Source: Dactylonectria macrodidyma (lineage: Eukaryota; Ascomycota; Sordariomycetes; Hypocreales; Nectriaceae). From it: 64,000 nt of DNA. The stretch is from assembly GCA_020744425.1 (NCBI GenBank), contig JAGMUV010000028.1, forward strand, positions 434,001 to 498,000. Direction: 5' to 3'. Below the pieces are notes generated by a model that was not told where the DNA came from, ran no database searches, and saw only the letters and a program-made list of their open reading frames with translations. Each line of letters begins with the position of its first letter. Position 1 is the stretch's first letter. Below, piece after piece: positions 24,227 through 35,570 of the stretch. The translations under genes and the position numbers were made by a program.

Positions 24227-24423
24227 TCTGACAACAGTATCTTGCCTAAAGCTACTAATGGGCGCCAAATTAACGATAGTTTTGCCTATCCGGCAGCCTG
24301 GATCGACTAAGGCGAGGATCCGGAGGACTAGCACATATTGAACTCACTCCGAATCCGTCACATGTGCCTCAGTGCGTGCCACTCTGCCGTTCTACGGAAG
24401 TCCATAGGGGGCACAGTTCCAAA

Positions 24424-24597
24424 TGTCACGAGCTTTTGTCGTGTGTGGCACCTGATTGGGTGTGTGTATGTTCTTGATTGTGTCAAGTCCCCGCTCTGAG
24501 TCCCTGTACACCCTTTATGCTAAAATAGCTAGAAGGATATTGCTATAGCAGGCACACGCCATGTACACGCCCTGCTACCCAAATACACATCGTGACA
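24424..24597. mobile_element. Solo LTR (174 bp) with perfect 5-bp target duplication
   Basis: The termini are TGTCACG (24,424-24,430) and CGTGACA (24,591-24,597), a perfect inverted 7-mer with TG..CA ends. Flanks are CCAAA at 24,419-24,423 and CCAAA at 24,598-24,602. A second, mutated copy lies at 50,854-51,028. No internal retrotransposon domain lies beside it, so it is a solo LTR left by recombination. Confidence 0.95.
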
Positions 24598-25090
24598 CCA
24601 AAACCCAATTTGTGGTGTTTTTGGGTAGGGGCACACCCACCGTACGGCCCCGTTTGAAGCATTATCGCTCCTTCGAATCGCTTAGTCATCCCAGATCAAC
24701 ATGCATTCAGTCACTTGCACGCTGCCTTTTGGTCACGTCCGCACACCTAATTCTCTTCACAACAGGCTACGAGCCTCTCTTTCTTTTCTTCTTCCTTCTT
24801 CCTTTTCAATTTGAAGGTGAGAATAGCTTCCTTTTACATCAAATAATGCCGCCGCAATGCGCTTTGCGTAGGCATTCAATCTGCCACGATATCGTATAGT
24901 TACGCGCTATATTTTGATATGCATTTTGCCCATATTGGCAGACCCACCCACACCTACGATTTTCCGCAGTACGTACTGACGTAGGCTAACCGTTACCCCT
25001 AAGCCTTCCAGACCCGATACATCCACATACGCGCCCGTACGTAAGCAGACTCGACACACTTCGGCTTCATACGATTACGGATTGCCCATT

Positions 25091-25399
25091 ATGGCCGGCG
25101 CTCGTAAGAAGGGTGATAAGGACAAGGAGGCGGAGAAGGAGAGAGCGAGACTTAAAAAGGAAACGGGCAAGCAGGACAAACTGCTTCATAAGGTTACTAT
25201 CGACCTCTTATATGAGGGTTTTAAAGAGGAAAAATTCAGCAAGCTGCTTAAGGAAGTGCTGGAGATTGACACTTGTACTTTCACGTATAAGGGCGAATAG
25301 CCTACTGAGAACTCGGATCTTACCGTTTGGGCTCTGATGAATGCTCTGAAGGGTAGTAGTAAGGAGGGCTTTGCTGCTATTGACTCCACCAAGGTTTAT
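25091..25399 (+). pseudogene. Small Lys-rich ORF with an in-frame stop, unknown
   Basis: An ATG at 25,091 opens a charged 69-residue frame (AGARKKGDKDKEAEKERARL, then LLYEGFKEEKFSKLLKEVLE). It ends at a TAG at 25,298-25,300 and continues open in the same frame (ALMNALKGSSKEGFAAIDS) to about 25,399. The single TAG may be a nonsense mutation of a longer protein. The N-terminal part could form a coiled coil. No family is recognised. It lies among transposon relics and may be transposon-borne. Confidence 0.35.
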
Positions 25400-25574
25400 A
25401 CCTGTAGATCAGCATACTACCATGCAGTACCCACCTGCCGTACGTACCCACCTCCCGTACAGCCAAAAAAAATGTTCCCCATACAAAATGCAATTTTTTA
25501 ACCTCATAGGGAAAATTCACCAAAAATAGTAAAAATAAATTGATTCTAGATTTCAGATGAGAATAGATTGTATT

Positions 25575-26330
25575 TTAATATTTTCTTGGTCTTTTAACTT
25601 CACGGCCACTGCGGGTACGTACGACAGGTAACTCTTCGGCCTCCGAATTTGAACTTTCATCCTCCTGCATCCCTCCCACCTCGATCACATCCTTAACAGC
25701 CCCTGTCTCTTCATTTGCTTGGATTGGCTCAGGAATAGTTTCGCCAGTCACTAGAGCCTTAGCTAATGTTATGAACTTCTTATTGGGATTGGGTATCGCC
25801 TTCCTCTTCTTGCCTCTACTTAACCGGCCGACTTCCTCCTCCAGACTGGTGATTCTTGCGCTTAGGGAGGCTATCTTTGACTCCTGGGCTTCAAACCCTT
25901 TCGATATCATAGAATACCGTCTTCTAGTAGAAGGGGTCTTGTTCTTTCCCAGATCTCTGATATGACGGCTGGTCTTTGGCGTATTATCAGAGTCGCGTTG
26001 TGTGTCACTGAGGCCCTCTGATGCAGGCGTCGTTTCCTTCTTGTCTGGTTGAATCTCTGGATGTATAAAGGCTTTCCGTCGTGAAATTGGCCAATTTCCA
26101 GTCACTCTCTAACCCGAGAGTATGTTTTTCTTAGTCATACCCACTTCCCTGGCTTTAGCATAAGCCTTAATGAAGCTGACCTTATCCACTGGTGCAGAAT
26201 CAGTCAGGCTTAATAAATTTTAGAGTTCTTTATAATATATAACCTTAGAAGCATTGAAAACGCCATTATCTAGCGGCTGTAGGCCATAGGAGCAATGAGA
26301 TAGCAGGTAATAATTGTCAGATATGTCAGA
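25575..26330 (-). pseudogene. Pogo/Tigger-type transposase C-terminal relic
   Basis: The minus strand reads, from about 26,310 down, YYLLSHCSYGLQPLDNGVFN (the last catalytic Asp region of pogo DDE transposases). It continues with DSAPVDKVSFIKAYAKARE, then NILSG, a TAG, RVTGNWPISRRKAFIHPEIQ, then a charged tail with a coiled-coil stretch (SKIASLSARITSLEEEVGRL), and stops at 25,575. The 'SG-stop-RVTGNWP' break probably represents a Trp codon changed to TAG, in keeping with RIP. The N-terminal and first catalytic parts are missing or unreadable beyond 26,330. The tail alone is open for 176 codons. Confidence 0.8.
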
Positions 26331-26340
26331 GGCGAAAGTT

Positions 26341-26365
26341 GCCACCTATTGCCACCTATTGCCAC
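26341..26365. repeat. Tandem GCCACCTATT repeat
   Basis: Two full units and a partial third unit of GCCACCTATT inside the region upstream of the transposase relic. Confidence 0.8.
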
Positions 26366-26705
26366 GAGGCTTAGCAATCAGCTTCTAGCTGATTCTATAC
26401 AGAAGAGAAAGAGTATATAAAGCTTGCCCTGAAACCTCAAGGCATAGGCGGCAAGGACAGAATACACAAATTTTACATCCTAATATTTGACACTAGTGAT
26501 GGTAACTGATTATAAGAGGTCTTTCAGCCTTGCTAAGTTAATATTGGCGTTATAGAGACTTTCGATAAGTGTGGAAATATTAGAGAGGCTGCAGTGCCTT
26601 AAGAACTAGATCAGGCATAGTACTGCGAAGCTTAGCGCTACTGCACTTAGGACAGATGGGTTACACTGGGATATTGAGAGTAGTATGGAAAGCACAGATG
26701 TTGGG

Positions 26706-26773
26706 ATTTGAAATATTTGATTAAATATTCTAAATACCAAATCTGGCTTTGCGGGCCATCAAATATTTCAAAT
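26706..26773. repeat. 16-bp perfect inverted repeat
   Basis: ATTTGAAATATTTGAT (26,706-26,721) and ATCAAATATTTCAAAT (26,758-26,773) form a 16-bp stem around a 36-nt spacer. It could be the end of a small transposon or a replication or transcription hairpin; no function is assignable. Confidence 0.75.
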
Positions 26774-26814
26774 ATGACTCTGGATTTGATTTGTTTGATT
26801 TGAGGGCAGCGCTG

Positions 26815-27070
26815 CCTGTAGAGTCGTACGGCGGAGGCCGTGGTCTCTTGCGGCATTTGCGACTGTGTCATGTTGGGCTTGCCGCGTTGCAGATCTGAAG
26901 AGATATTCACGATCCTCATCCATCGTAGATAGTATGTCTAAAAAGATTGGTCGATTTGGGCTTCAAATAGCTATGCAATAGCTGAGTTACAAGGGAGGGT
27001 TGTGATGCATGTAGGACGGAGCGGGGGTGACAGTGATGTGGGGTGACGGTGTTATAGGTCCCCACTCTAA
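26815..27070 (-). pseudogene. 5' fragment of the Fot1/pogo-type transposase seen at 1-1,121
   Basis: About 250 bp matches 955-1,195 in the same orientation, covering the transposase N-terminus and upstream leader (shared blocks TCTTGCGGCATTT, AGATCTGAAGAGATATTCAC and GTCCCCACTCT). Most differences are transitions. This copy also has a small insertion (a repeated GGGGTGACGGTG). It stops abruptly at 26,815 next to the inverted repeat. Confidence 0.85.
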
Positions 27071-27463
27071 CTCATAATGCCACAATAAAACTCCATCAGA
27101 TCCTCACGGTATTACTTCATTCATGCTGTTAGGTCTGAGACAGTGTCAAGTCACATGTCTTCTGTCACAGACAACGGCAGGAGCCGAAACTGTGGCGCCC
27201 TCGAAACTTTCACACACATAGCACATATGCCATCGGTCAATAACAGCCTACCTAAAAGGCAGTCACGTCATCTTGACGTACTTCAAATCATGCTGGGCTA
27301 TTGGTTGAATCTTTCCCGCTGGTGCTCGGAGGTTGTGCGCATACCACAGCGCCAACCACCCGCATCTTCGGAATCCGGCATAGACAGGCTGATAGTGTTT
27401 TGTTGGTGGGAGAGACGGGGAGTATATAGTCCAAGTGTCCGACTGAAAGTAAAGGAGCGCATT

Positions 27464-27489
27464 CCCCCCCCCCCCCCCCCCCCCCCCCC
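27464..27489. repeat. Poly(C) tract of 26 bases just before the aldehyde dehydrogenase ATG
   Basis: An uninterrupted run of 26 C, 34 bp upstream of the start codon and so within the leader or core promoter. Its length is likely to vary between strains, and it could be mis-sized in assembly. Confidence 0.9.
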
Positions 27490-27523
27490 ACGAACTTAAT
27501 ATCGGATTCGCTTCTCTCCTCTC

Positions 27524-29274
27524 ATGATTCCCTCAGTGATTGACGGCTCTAAGACCGCCGAAAGTCCAACCTTGGACTTTACAGGCGGCTTTGTTCAAAT
27601 GATTGGCGGCAAACCCTCCACAACAAAGGAAACCCGACACACTGTCAATCCTGCCAATTTGCAGCCAAAGGAAGAGGTTCCCGTTGCGACCCAGGATGAC
27701 CTTAATCGTGCTGTTGATGCGGCCCAGAAGGCTTTCAGAACTTGGTCAAAGGTCTCATATGAAGACCGCCGCGGCGCTGTTCTTGCTTTTGCGGACGCCG
27801 TGGAGCAAGTCAAGACGGACTTCAGAGACCTCCTTGTATCCGAGCAGGGGAAGCCTGCAAGTCTCCCCGTCCTTTTGACCTAATCTTACTAAGTCTCGCT
27901 ATTCAGATCTCTCAAGCCGATGTGGAAACTGATGCTACTATCGCATGGATTCGGGGGCTAGCGCATATCGAGCTTCCGGAAGATGTAATCGAAGACGACG
28001 ACAAGCGGACCGTCATCACACGCTACGTCCCGATTGGTGTCGTTGGTGCTATTATTCCGTGGAATTTCCCATTTCTGTTAGCTGCCAGCAAGATCACCCC
28101 GGCATTGCTGACGGGGAATGTGGTCATCATTAAACCTTCGTCGGTATCCCCAAACTCTGAATGCTGGTATAACGTACTTATTGAGCGGCAGTCCATTTAC
28201 TCCCTATTGCGGACTCAAACTCGTCGAGTTGGCCCAGTGGTTCTTCCCGCCGGGAGTCGTGCAGTCGTTGAGCGGAGATGACAGACTTGGCCCGTGGTTG
28301 ACAAGTCACCCAGGCATCAACAAGATCAGCTTCACAGGATCTTCGACAACGGGCAAGCTAGTTCTTCAGAGCGCGGCAAAAACTCTGAAGCGAGTTACCC
28401 TTGAGCTGTTCGTTCTAAGAAGCTCTGTTTGCACTATTCAGTTATACTAACTGTGCCTAGGGGTGGCAATGACCCTGCTATTATCTTTCCTGATGTTGAC
28501 GTGGATAAGGTTGCAGAGAAAGTCGCCCTCTATGCCTTCCTTAACTCGGGCCAGGTACGATGAGGCCCTCAGGTGCTGAATACCCCATGCAAGACTTCTG
28601 ACTCACATCTGTCGACGCTAGATCTGCATTGCCTTGAAACGCATCTATGTCCATGAGTCTATTTACGAACTGTTCAGAGATGCTATAGTCAAGCACGTTA
28701 AAACCTATACTCTAGGGGATGGATCGCAAGAAGGGATCAGCCATGGACCCCTGCAGAATTCTATGCAGTACGAAAAAGTAAAGACATTTTTCGAAGACAT
28801 CGAAAAACAGGGGTGGAAGGTTGCTACAGGCGGCAAGATTGATCCCTCTCCGGGATACTTCATCACTCCAACGGTCATTGACAGGCCACCGGAGAATTCC
28901 CGCATTGTCGTTGAGGAGCCGTTTGGTAGGGAACTTTTTAATTGTTCGCTGGAGCGTAGCTAACGATCAAATCACCAGGTCCAATTGTCCCCCTTCTGTC
29001 CTGGAAGGATGAAGAAGACGTCATTGCTCGAGCCAACGATTCTCCGATGGGACTGGGTGCTTCTGTATGGTGTAACGACCTCAAGAAGGCGGAAAAGGTC
29101 GCGAGGGAGATCCAGGCTGGAAGCGTGTGGATTAATACTCACTTCGATCTTTCTCCCATAGCACCTTTCGGCGGGCACAAGGAGAGTGGCGTAGGAGTCG
29201 AATGGGGCGCCAATGGTTTGAAGGAATTATGCAATGTGCAAACTCTCTTTCTTAACAAACATGTTGTTGCTTGA
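27524..29274 (+). CDS. NAD(P)-dependent aldehyde dehydrogenase
   Basis: Six exons: 27,524-27,856, 27,907-28,139, 28,192-28,407, 28,461-28,554, 28,622-28,925 and 28,979-29,274. Together they give 491 aa, a normal ALDH length, oxidising aldehydes to acids in the cytosol. Motifs seen: IIPWNFPF (cofactor site), FTGSSTTGK (nucleotide loop), LELGGNDP (general base Glu), NSGQICIALKR (catalytic Cys) and EEPFGPIVPL. Intron 1 has a GC donor (GCAAGT); intron 2 uses a weak donor (GTCGGT) inferred from the protein match; the others are GT-AG. Introns are 50-67 bp. The substrate cannot be told from sequence. It stands alone, with transposon debris on both sides. Confidence 0.93.
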
Positions 29275-30072
29275 GGTTTGGGAGGATAGGATGAACTACA
29301 AATTGGATACAGGCTCCAGTCCCATTGGAAGCTATTTGGTCTGTTTCAGGTTGAGTTCTGTTTTAAAGCTCAGTTTGGTAGTGTTGCTTCTTATCGTGCA
29401 TTTCTCTTGGGATTTAGTCTCCTATTTTAAAGTTCTTCGTGTATGTGTTTACCTGGTGGGTCGAGCTGCCAAGCCACCGCGACATCTCTCCACTGGAGAG
29501 GTGGTGACAAAACCGTATCTTTGTCGGTGCTGTATCCCTCTCGCACAACTTCGCAACGCCATGAATATGTCAATCTAAGGACAAATATAATAAAAGCTAA
29601 ATAGTTTAAAAGCTATGTAGTTAGCAAAATGATTTTATCAATTTGAGCTATTTTAGCTGAGTGAATGTGGTGTTATGGCTACCTTAATGCAATCAGTGCC
29701 CCAAGCGCCGCGATGCTGGAACAGCGACTTTGACCCCGGCCACAATGAGGGTGCCCTCATCCAGTGTTGCTAATAATATAAACAATACGTATATTGGCAA
29801 TATGGAACCCTCGCAATACTATTGTATTATTAAGTGGTGCGTGTTGTATTACGCAATATGACACTGACCCATATTGTATTATATTGCCAAGAACCCAATA
29901 ACGTACATAAATAAGCGAGTCAGAAATACAAGCGAGTCAGAAAAAATCCCACACTATTAAAATAAAAACTTCAATAAAAACACAATAATAACTTAAATCA
30001 ATTAAAACTAATCGCTATCCTCTTCTTCAGAAGTCTTAATTATAACTTAATAGGTCCTTACATTATGACCGG
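29275..30072. other. AT-rich gene-free stretch
   Basis: No gene seen. From 29,580 the base composition turns strongly AT-rich with repeated ATATTG/CAATAT motifs (29,760-29,890), probably a heavily mutated repeat. Confidence 0.5.
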
Positions 30073-30409
30073 TGTGTCGGGGCTGAGGGCCCCGGGGCCC
30101 GGGACCCGGACAGTCACGTTACCTGTAGCTAGCTATAAGAGGCAGCAGATTTCCCAGACTTAGATAGAAAAACAATGCTTCTTCCTCTTTTTACTTGATT
30201 TTTCCTGATTTTCCTAGCCTTGATTTTCCTATTCTATTTTACTTGATCAACTGATATCCTTCTTCCTTTTGCAGCTAGCTGCTTAGCTGATGATTTTATC
30301 TGCATTTTTGGCTATTTATTTCCTAGGCCTTATCTTGCCGTCCTTCGCTCTCCTTTCGGGTCCAGCTCGTCGTCACTTCGGGTGGTTGTTTGTCCCCCTG
30401 CCCAACACA
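30073..30409. mobile_element. Solo LTR-like element (337 bp) with CCGG target duplication
   Basis: The termini TGTGTCGGG (30,073-30,081) and CCCAACACA (30,401-30,409) are inverted repeats with one transition and have TG..CA ends. CCGG occurs directly on both sides (30,069-30,072 and 30,410-30,413). The interior has no coding sequence. A 4-bp duplication is within the range for LTR elements, so solo LTR is the best reading. Confidence 0.75.
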
Positions 30410-30413
30410 CCGG

Positions 30414-32300
30414 CCTTTCTACAATTTCTACAGCGCCTTTCCCTCAGCATCGCCAACCTCCCTTGATTACTACTTTTCAACAGTTCAGCCACTACTTACG
30501 CATTAATATCTCTCTAATCCATTTCATCCCTTCCCTTATCTAGAGTCATTTTCCCTCCTTTACATAGGCGGGTTCTTTTTACTCTGCACTGCTTACTAAG
30601 AGTCTCATTTGCTTATCAAAGGATCTAGACCTTAGACTTTAATAAGGCATTCTAATGCATTATTGCCTTCGTTCCCTTTGAAAGTGACTTAAGCGCCTTA
30701 AGAATTAATACTAAAGAGCTACTCTAATATCATCTTATTCATCTTTTGAAGTATTTAGACTAAGAGCTAGCCTTAAGCATAGTCTTTAGGGTCTTCGAGA
30801 CCCAAGGGTCAGGGAGGCTGATCTCCTCCTCAACCGGTGTTAGAGTCCGTAGCTGCACATCAAGCTTTGATATGACATTTTCTAGGTTTAAAGGAACAAA
30901 TCCGGCCTTTTAAAAACCTCCCTTAATATTACTCCTTATTATAGTAGCTTTATAAGAAAAAAAAACAGTTTGTGTCACAATTGGCGTCTTGTCATATTTA
31001 CATGGAGGAAGTGCTGTGCGATGCCTTTGGTTACTTAATAGGCGTCGTTGCTACTGGAAGTTGCCGTTGCTGGAAGTTGCCGTTACTGGAGCCAGACAAG
31101 GGGGTTCACATGGATGTGTTTGCCACACAGACGCCGGCTTTACTAGGAAGCCTCCCACTTAGCGTGCTGAGGCTGAGTGATGACTGACGAGGCGTAAGGC
31201 GGCACTGCTCACAACTCTAAAAGGACCAATTGGAAGCCAGGAAATGCTTCATTACGGCAATTGCCGTTGTGTGGAAAACGCCCAACAATGCCCTCCTTGG
31301 TCGACGACGGTAACGTCGCAATGAGCAAGCGTCGGCCAAGACGCTAATTTCACGTCATGAAATCATCAATTGATCGCGCCACGTAACTTCTGGCTCTTTG
31401 CTCGGTTCTCTTCTCTGGGCAGCGATATGCGGTGCTAAGTGCGCAATGTACCACGTACAGACAGGGCAAACTTCAGGGAGGAGGATATAGAGGGTGCGAG
31501 AACTGCAAAGAAGTGGCCCAAGGGCTACGGCGCATAATTGACAGGAGAAAAAGGATGCCACTTAAGGCATCAACGTGTATCAGGACTGTTTGCTGAGCTG
31601 GTCACTTCTGCCGCCCAGCAAGCAGATGATTCATAATATGGCAATGCTGGCAGCATTGCAATATTGCTTCATGAATGTGTTTTTATACTATCAATGATCA
31701 CTACGATAAGGCTGATGTTTGATGAACCTGCCCTAGGATTGGGTGAAGTGTTGGACCGAGCCGGAAGATGAGTTGAGCAAATTGTGGCTGGGTTGAATGT
31801 ATAGGAGCTAACCATCAAGCTTCGAGATTCGCTTATGTTTAAGAACCTAGCGTGGAAGGCTGGACAGGGGCGTTTTCAGCTCCTATAAATCAGCCACGAC
31901 GAAAAAGATACGAATATTAATATCAAATAAAAGGCTAAGATCTGAATATAAGTTGATAGGCCATGGAACAGTACAATGACGATGTTCACATCATACTTCT
32001 GAAGTAAATGGTTCACTCTTTGTGTGGAAGGTAGTTACCTCTTCAGAATAAGGGGAATAAAGGAATGTAAAATGCACATAAACTGAATCGTGAATATTAA
32101 TTGCTAGATATTTATTAGATACCTTCACATCCCCCTTAGAAGTAAGTAAAAGCCTATTGATTATCTCCCGGATAAAATTAAAGAAAATAGCTACTAATTT
32201 CAGTCAAATCAATCTACAATAGACCACCTTGCTAAGGAATGTACGGTTAGGGTCATTTTACAATTTCAAATATCAAGTGCTGAGATTCATTGAAGTATCC
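30414..32300. other. Gene-free stretch with small repeats
   Basis: No gene recognised. It contains the lone palindrome GGGTCTTCGAGACCC (30,789-30,803) and a tandem of GGAAGTTGCCGTTGCT-like units (31,047-31,089). AT-rich patches lie at 30,640-30,990 and 31,900-32,220. Confidence 0.5.
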
Positions 32301-32302
32301 GA

Positions 32303-32913
32303 TCACGCGGCCAGCAACAACGCGGCGACGCCTCCGATAGCAGCTGAGGCACCGACTTCCGTGTTTTTCCCAGCGCCAGCGGTGACGACAGAGGCCAGAG
32401 AGGTGGTGATGACAGAGGCCAGAGAGGTGGTGACGGTGGCAGAAGACTTGGGAGCCTGCGGACTGATGGTCGACGTGCTGGGTCCTTGGGTAGACACTGG
32501 CAGCGGAACAGTGGGCAGGGTTGCTGTAGCGCCACATTGTTCTAGAGAGATTCCATTTTTGCAGCAACCAGGACCGGATTCCGTGGTAGCGCAGTACCAG
32601 CCCTTGTCGCAGGAAACTATAAATCTAGGTTAGCTGCTTCAAACCATAGGACACTTCCCCTAGGTTGGGCAGGCTTACATCCGCCCGAGCAGCAAACATG
32701 AATGTTCGGATTATAGCACCAGGGTTCCATAGCGCACGTACGCCATTCGGGACCGCAAGCTGTCTCGCAGGTTGTTCCCTCGCCACATTCACCCTGGCGC
32801 TCCTCAAGTCCGCCCAGGCCTCTACCTACCAGAAACACCGCTGATTGTCCGGCCATCTGAGCAACGGAGGTGGAGGCTAGCCCGACACGGACGAGAGTGG
32901 AAAAAAGCTTCAT
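32303..32913 (-). CDS. Small secreted Cys-rich protein, probably GPI-anchored
   Basis: Two exons on the minus strand (32,679-32,913 and 32,303-32,616; 62-bp GT-AG intron) give 182 aa. The ATG at 32,913 begins a signal peptide (MKLFSTLVRVGLASTSVAQ). The Cys-rich body has about 15 Cys, for example CGEGTTCETACGPEWRTC, CYNPNIHVCCSGGFSC and GPGCCKNGISLEQCG. A Ser/Thr-rich stretch (STSTISPQAPKSSATVTTS) follows, and the C-terminus is hydrophobic (GASAAIGGVAALLLAA), as expected for a GPI signal. It is likely a cell-wall or surface protein of filamentous ascomycetes. The Cys pattern does not let me name a domain. It is isolated from other genes. Confidence 0.8.
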
Positions 32914-33760
32914 CTTGGAGACGAAAGAATTCAAATAGGATGAGTCTTATGGGACTGAAACAGCCACGACTCTGAAAATCTGTGCAGCTTTCCATCTAGG
33001 TACTTATAGTCCTTGATCTCGGCATACCTTAGCCTTCTTCGAGTTTCACACCATTATTCTAGATAGGCTGACACCCGTTTAATAAATCCCTAAGTCCCGA
33101 GAACCAACCGATCAGCACCATCATGAACCGGAAAATCAACCTTACTGACAAAGCAACTTCAGTGACGTGTTTGTGACCCTCACAAAGCATACTTTTTAAA
33201 TGAGGGGGGGGTAACTATGTGATAGCTCTGCGTTTGCATATTACATACTGGCATTGATAACCTGTAACGAGCGCCGCTGTTATTGAAAGTTTGGCACTTC
33301 CTGGTTCTTTTGAAGCTTTGCTTTGCATGCACGGGGACTCGTATTGATTTGGGTGAGCGGAGTTCAGCTGAGCAGCAAATCCTTCCATATGCTATCACAT
33401 GCTATTTCTACCATTGTAGCATGTCTCCTTTTGTAGATATTTCTAATACCTGTTATTTGGAGGCGAAGCTGACTAACTTACTAAGAGCGCCTCTTAGTTA
33501 GCTTATGGCAGTGAAGCGGGGTTACTTGGATTGGTCCGTGGGTTCAACACCAAGGGAGCTATATCAGGGAAGGTCTCGTGGTCAGATTCAACATCAATGG
33601 GCATCATCAGAGAAGACTGCAGGAAGGAACGAGACCTCCCAGTCTGTCAGACCGGTCAGGTCTTTATTTCCTTTGGCGCCTTAGTTTTCCTAGCCACGCA
33701 GTTATTTGAAGTTGCCCTCTGTCTCTTCCCTTGACCTAAGACCGCGAGCCCGATCTGCTG
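32914..33760. other. Gene-free stretch
   Basis: The part next to 32,913 should hold the promoter of the Cys-rich gene. No other gene or repeat is recognised. Confidence 0.4.
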
Positions 33761-33963
33761 TGTCCAACCCATTCAGACAGCCCCTTAGATCCTAGGTTGC
33801 AACCGACCTTCTGATGCCTTGCCAACGCCGCACCTAGGATCCAGACAGACCAACTGTCTCATTAGATGCTTCCCTCTGCTACAGCTAGCTTTGAGTTCTG
33901 TCTACAAGATAGGTGGTCGAGCTGAAAGCTGCTGCAGCCGGCCTTGAAGGGGCCGGTTGGACA
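33761..33963. mobile_element. Possible LTR-like element (203 bp) without target duplication
   Basis: TGTCCAACC (33,761-33,769) and GGTTGGACA (33,955-33,963) are perfect inverted 9-mers with TG..CA ends. The flanks TGCTG and GACCT do not match, so it may be one LTR of a truncated element or chance. Confidence 0.4.
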
Positions 33964-34329
33964 GACCTCAAACAGATTGCTGTTGTGTGGGACGGCTAGC
34001 AATTTGGGTGTTGTTTTCTTCCTTTGTCCCTTTGGGCCTTTTCAGCAGCTTACACTGTTATAAAATTGTCACGTGCCTCTAGGCCTGACAGAGGATTCCA
34101 GCGAGGGCCGGGCTAGCCACTGGCGAGCCACTGGCGAAAGTGAATATATAGCGAGGCCTGCCTCTAGAATAGGGAGGGCCAGCGATCGGACTGTATTTAT
34201 TATGGCTCCTACTTTCTAGGTTACTGCTATTGAGATGCTATTGAGCTGCGTCCTTCACCCTCCTCAGGAGGCTTTTTACAAAAATCTTAAAAAGCATAAC
34301 TAGTGAAAATAAGATTATTTTAAATAACT

Positions 34330-34421
34330 TGTTGGGTTATATACTGGATAATTCCAAGCTGTAATAATAAGCTGGGTACCCTAAACTTTTGCCCAAAATG
34401 GCGCAGCTGGTGAATCCAACA
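34330..34421. mobile_element. 92-bp TG..CA mini-element, copy 1, with 5-bp target duplication
   Basis: The sequence starts TGTTGGGTTATATACTGG and ends GGTGAATCCAACA; its termini TGTTGG and CCAACA are inverted. Flanks are TAACT (34,325-34,329) and TAACT (34,422-34,426). A second copy lies inverted at 44,260-44,351. It looks like the solo LTR of a tiny (TRIM/SMART-like) retroelement. Confidence 0.88.
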
Positions 34422-34426
34422 TAACT

Positions 34427-35051
34427 TTATAAAGAATTTTTATAGAAATCCAGGAAAATAAATAATTATTATAATTGAATTAATAAATCTATCTTTTAAA
34501 TTATAGCTATTTTAGGCATAGTTTAAATTTTTAAGAGCTTTTTAAAAAATCGCATTTGAAGGTGTAAAACTGCTTTAGTACACTCACTTGGTTTGTACTC
34601 GCTTATCACATATGTTATAAGAATGAATTTATGGAACTGAGAAAGGAAAATACTTAGCTTTCTAAAGACTTCATAAAACTTATAACTCTTAAATAACATT
34701 CTTATATCAACTAATAATAAGTCAAGTAAGCTAATTTTTATTTGACTCCTAAGTAAGTAGCGGGGTTGCATTTTGATATTAAAAAGATACAATGAAGACG
34801 CATTATTAAAGTGTCTAGCAAATCCAAGCTACCCTCGCAGAAATCGAGATCATTGATATAAAGAATCTTATATCACATGTGTGGCTTTTGCAAGCGAGCC
34901 TCAGACGCGGCTGAGCTGCAGGTGCAAAGCATCATCATAGCATGATGAGAAGGACCATCAGCTGAGAGCCAATACCTCTATTCCTCAACGAAGCAAACTC
35001 TACCCCACTCCGGTGCCACTAGCTGGCAGCACACAGTTAGTGCTAAGTGAC
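34427..35051. other. AT-rich gene-free stretch
   Basis: Very AT-rich from 34,427 to about 34,800, including a minus-strand open stretch (34,523-34,792) of low-complexity composition that I do not consider a gene. Nothing else is recognised. Confidence 0.5.
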
Positions 35052-35131
35052 AATTTCCGTGGTAGGCGCTCGCTTCGGGAAGTGCCGATGCAACGCCGTA
35101 TAAGTGACAGCTTGCTGACCAAATCGTGTAT
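35052..35131 (+). repeat. Short dispersed repeat, copy of 1,618-1,690
   Basis: Starts AATTTCCGTGGTAGGCGCTC and ends near ACCAAATCGTG, matching 1,618-1,690 with a few substitutions. Confidence 0.7.
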
Positions 35132-35570
35132 AAGGAATGCGAAACCCATGCACTCTAGCCCAGCCGGATGCAGTTTTGTGCACACTGTGTGAGACCCAAC
35201 GCCTCCAGCCAGGTCTGGAGCCTCGCGATACGCTTTCTCACTCAGCCGGCGTCTGTTTCTTTAGCCTGGTAAGATTAGGTTGCCGCCTCGGAAGTATGAC
35301 CTGAGCGATGGGACTAGGTTGATCGGCCCCAAGGAGGATTTGTCAAAAGGAGGAGGGTGCTTCCCTTCTCCTCGTCCGTCTACTGCTTCTCTTTTGGTCT
35401 GTTTTGCAACATGTGTCTAAGTGATTCTATCTCTGCGAATTGCTTTACTTGGAGAGGGTTCCTCGTTGTCACTTACACGCATCTAATGAACCAGCCATCA
35501 TCAAGGCCGCTTTTGCGCCTCAAGAGTCACCACCAAGCGGTGCCCAGCCTTCCTCTCACTCACCATCAAA

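Noticed and set aside
34523..34792. 89-codon minus-strand ORF in AT-rich DNA
   Set aside because: Composition is dominated by AT-rich codons (Lys, Ile, Leu, Phe) with no recognisable domain, so it is likely chance.
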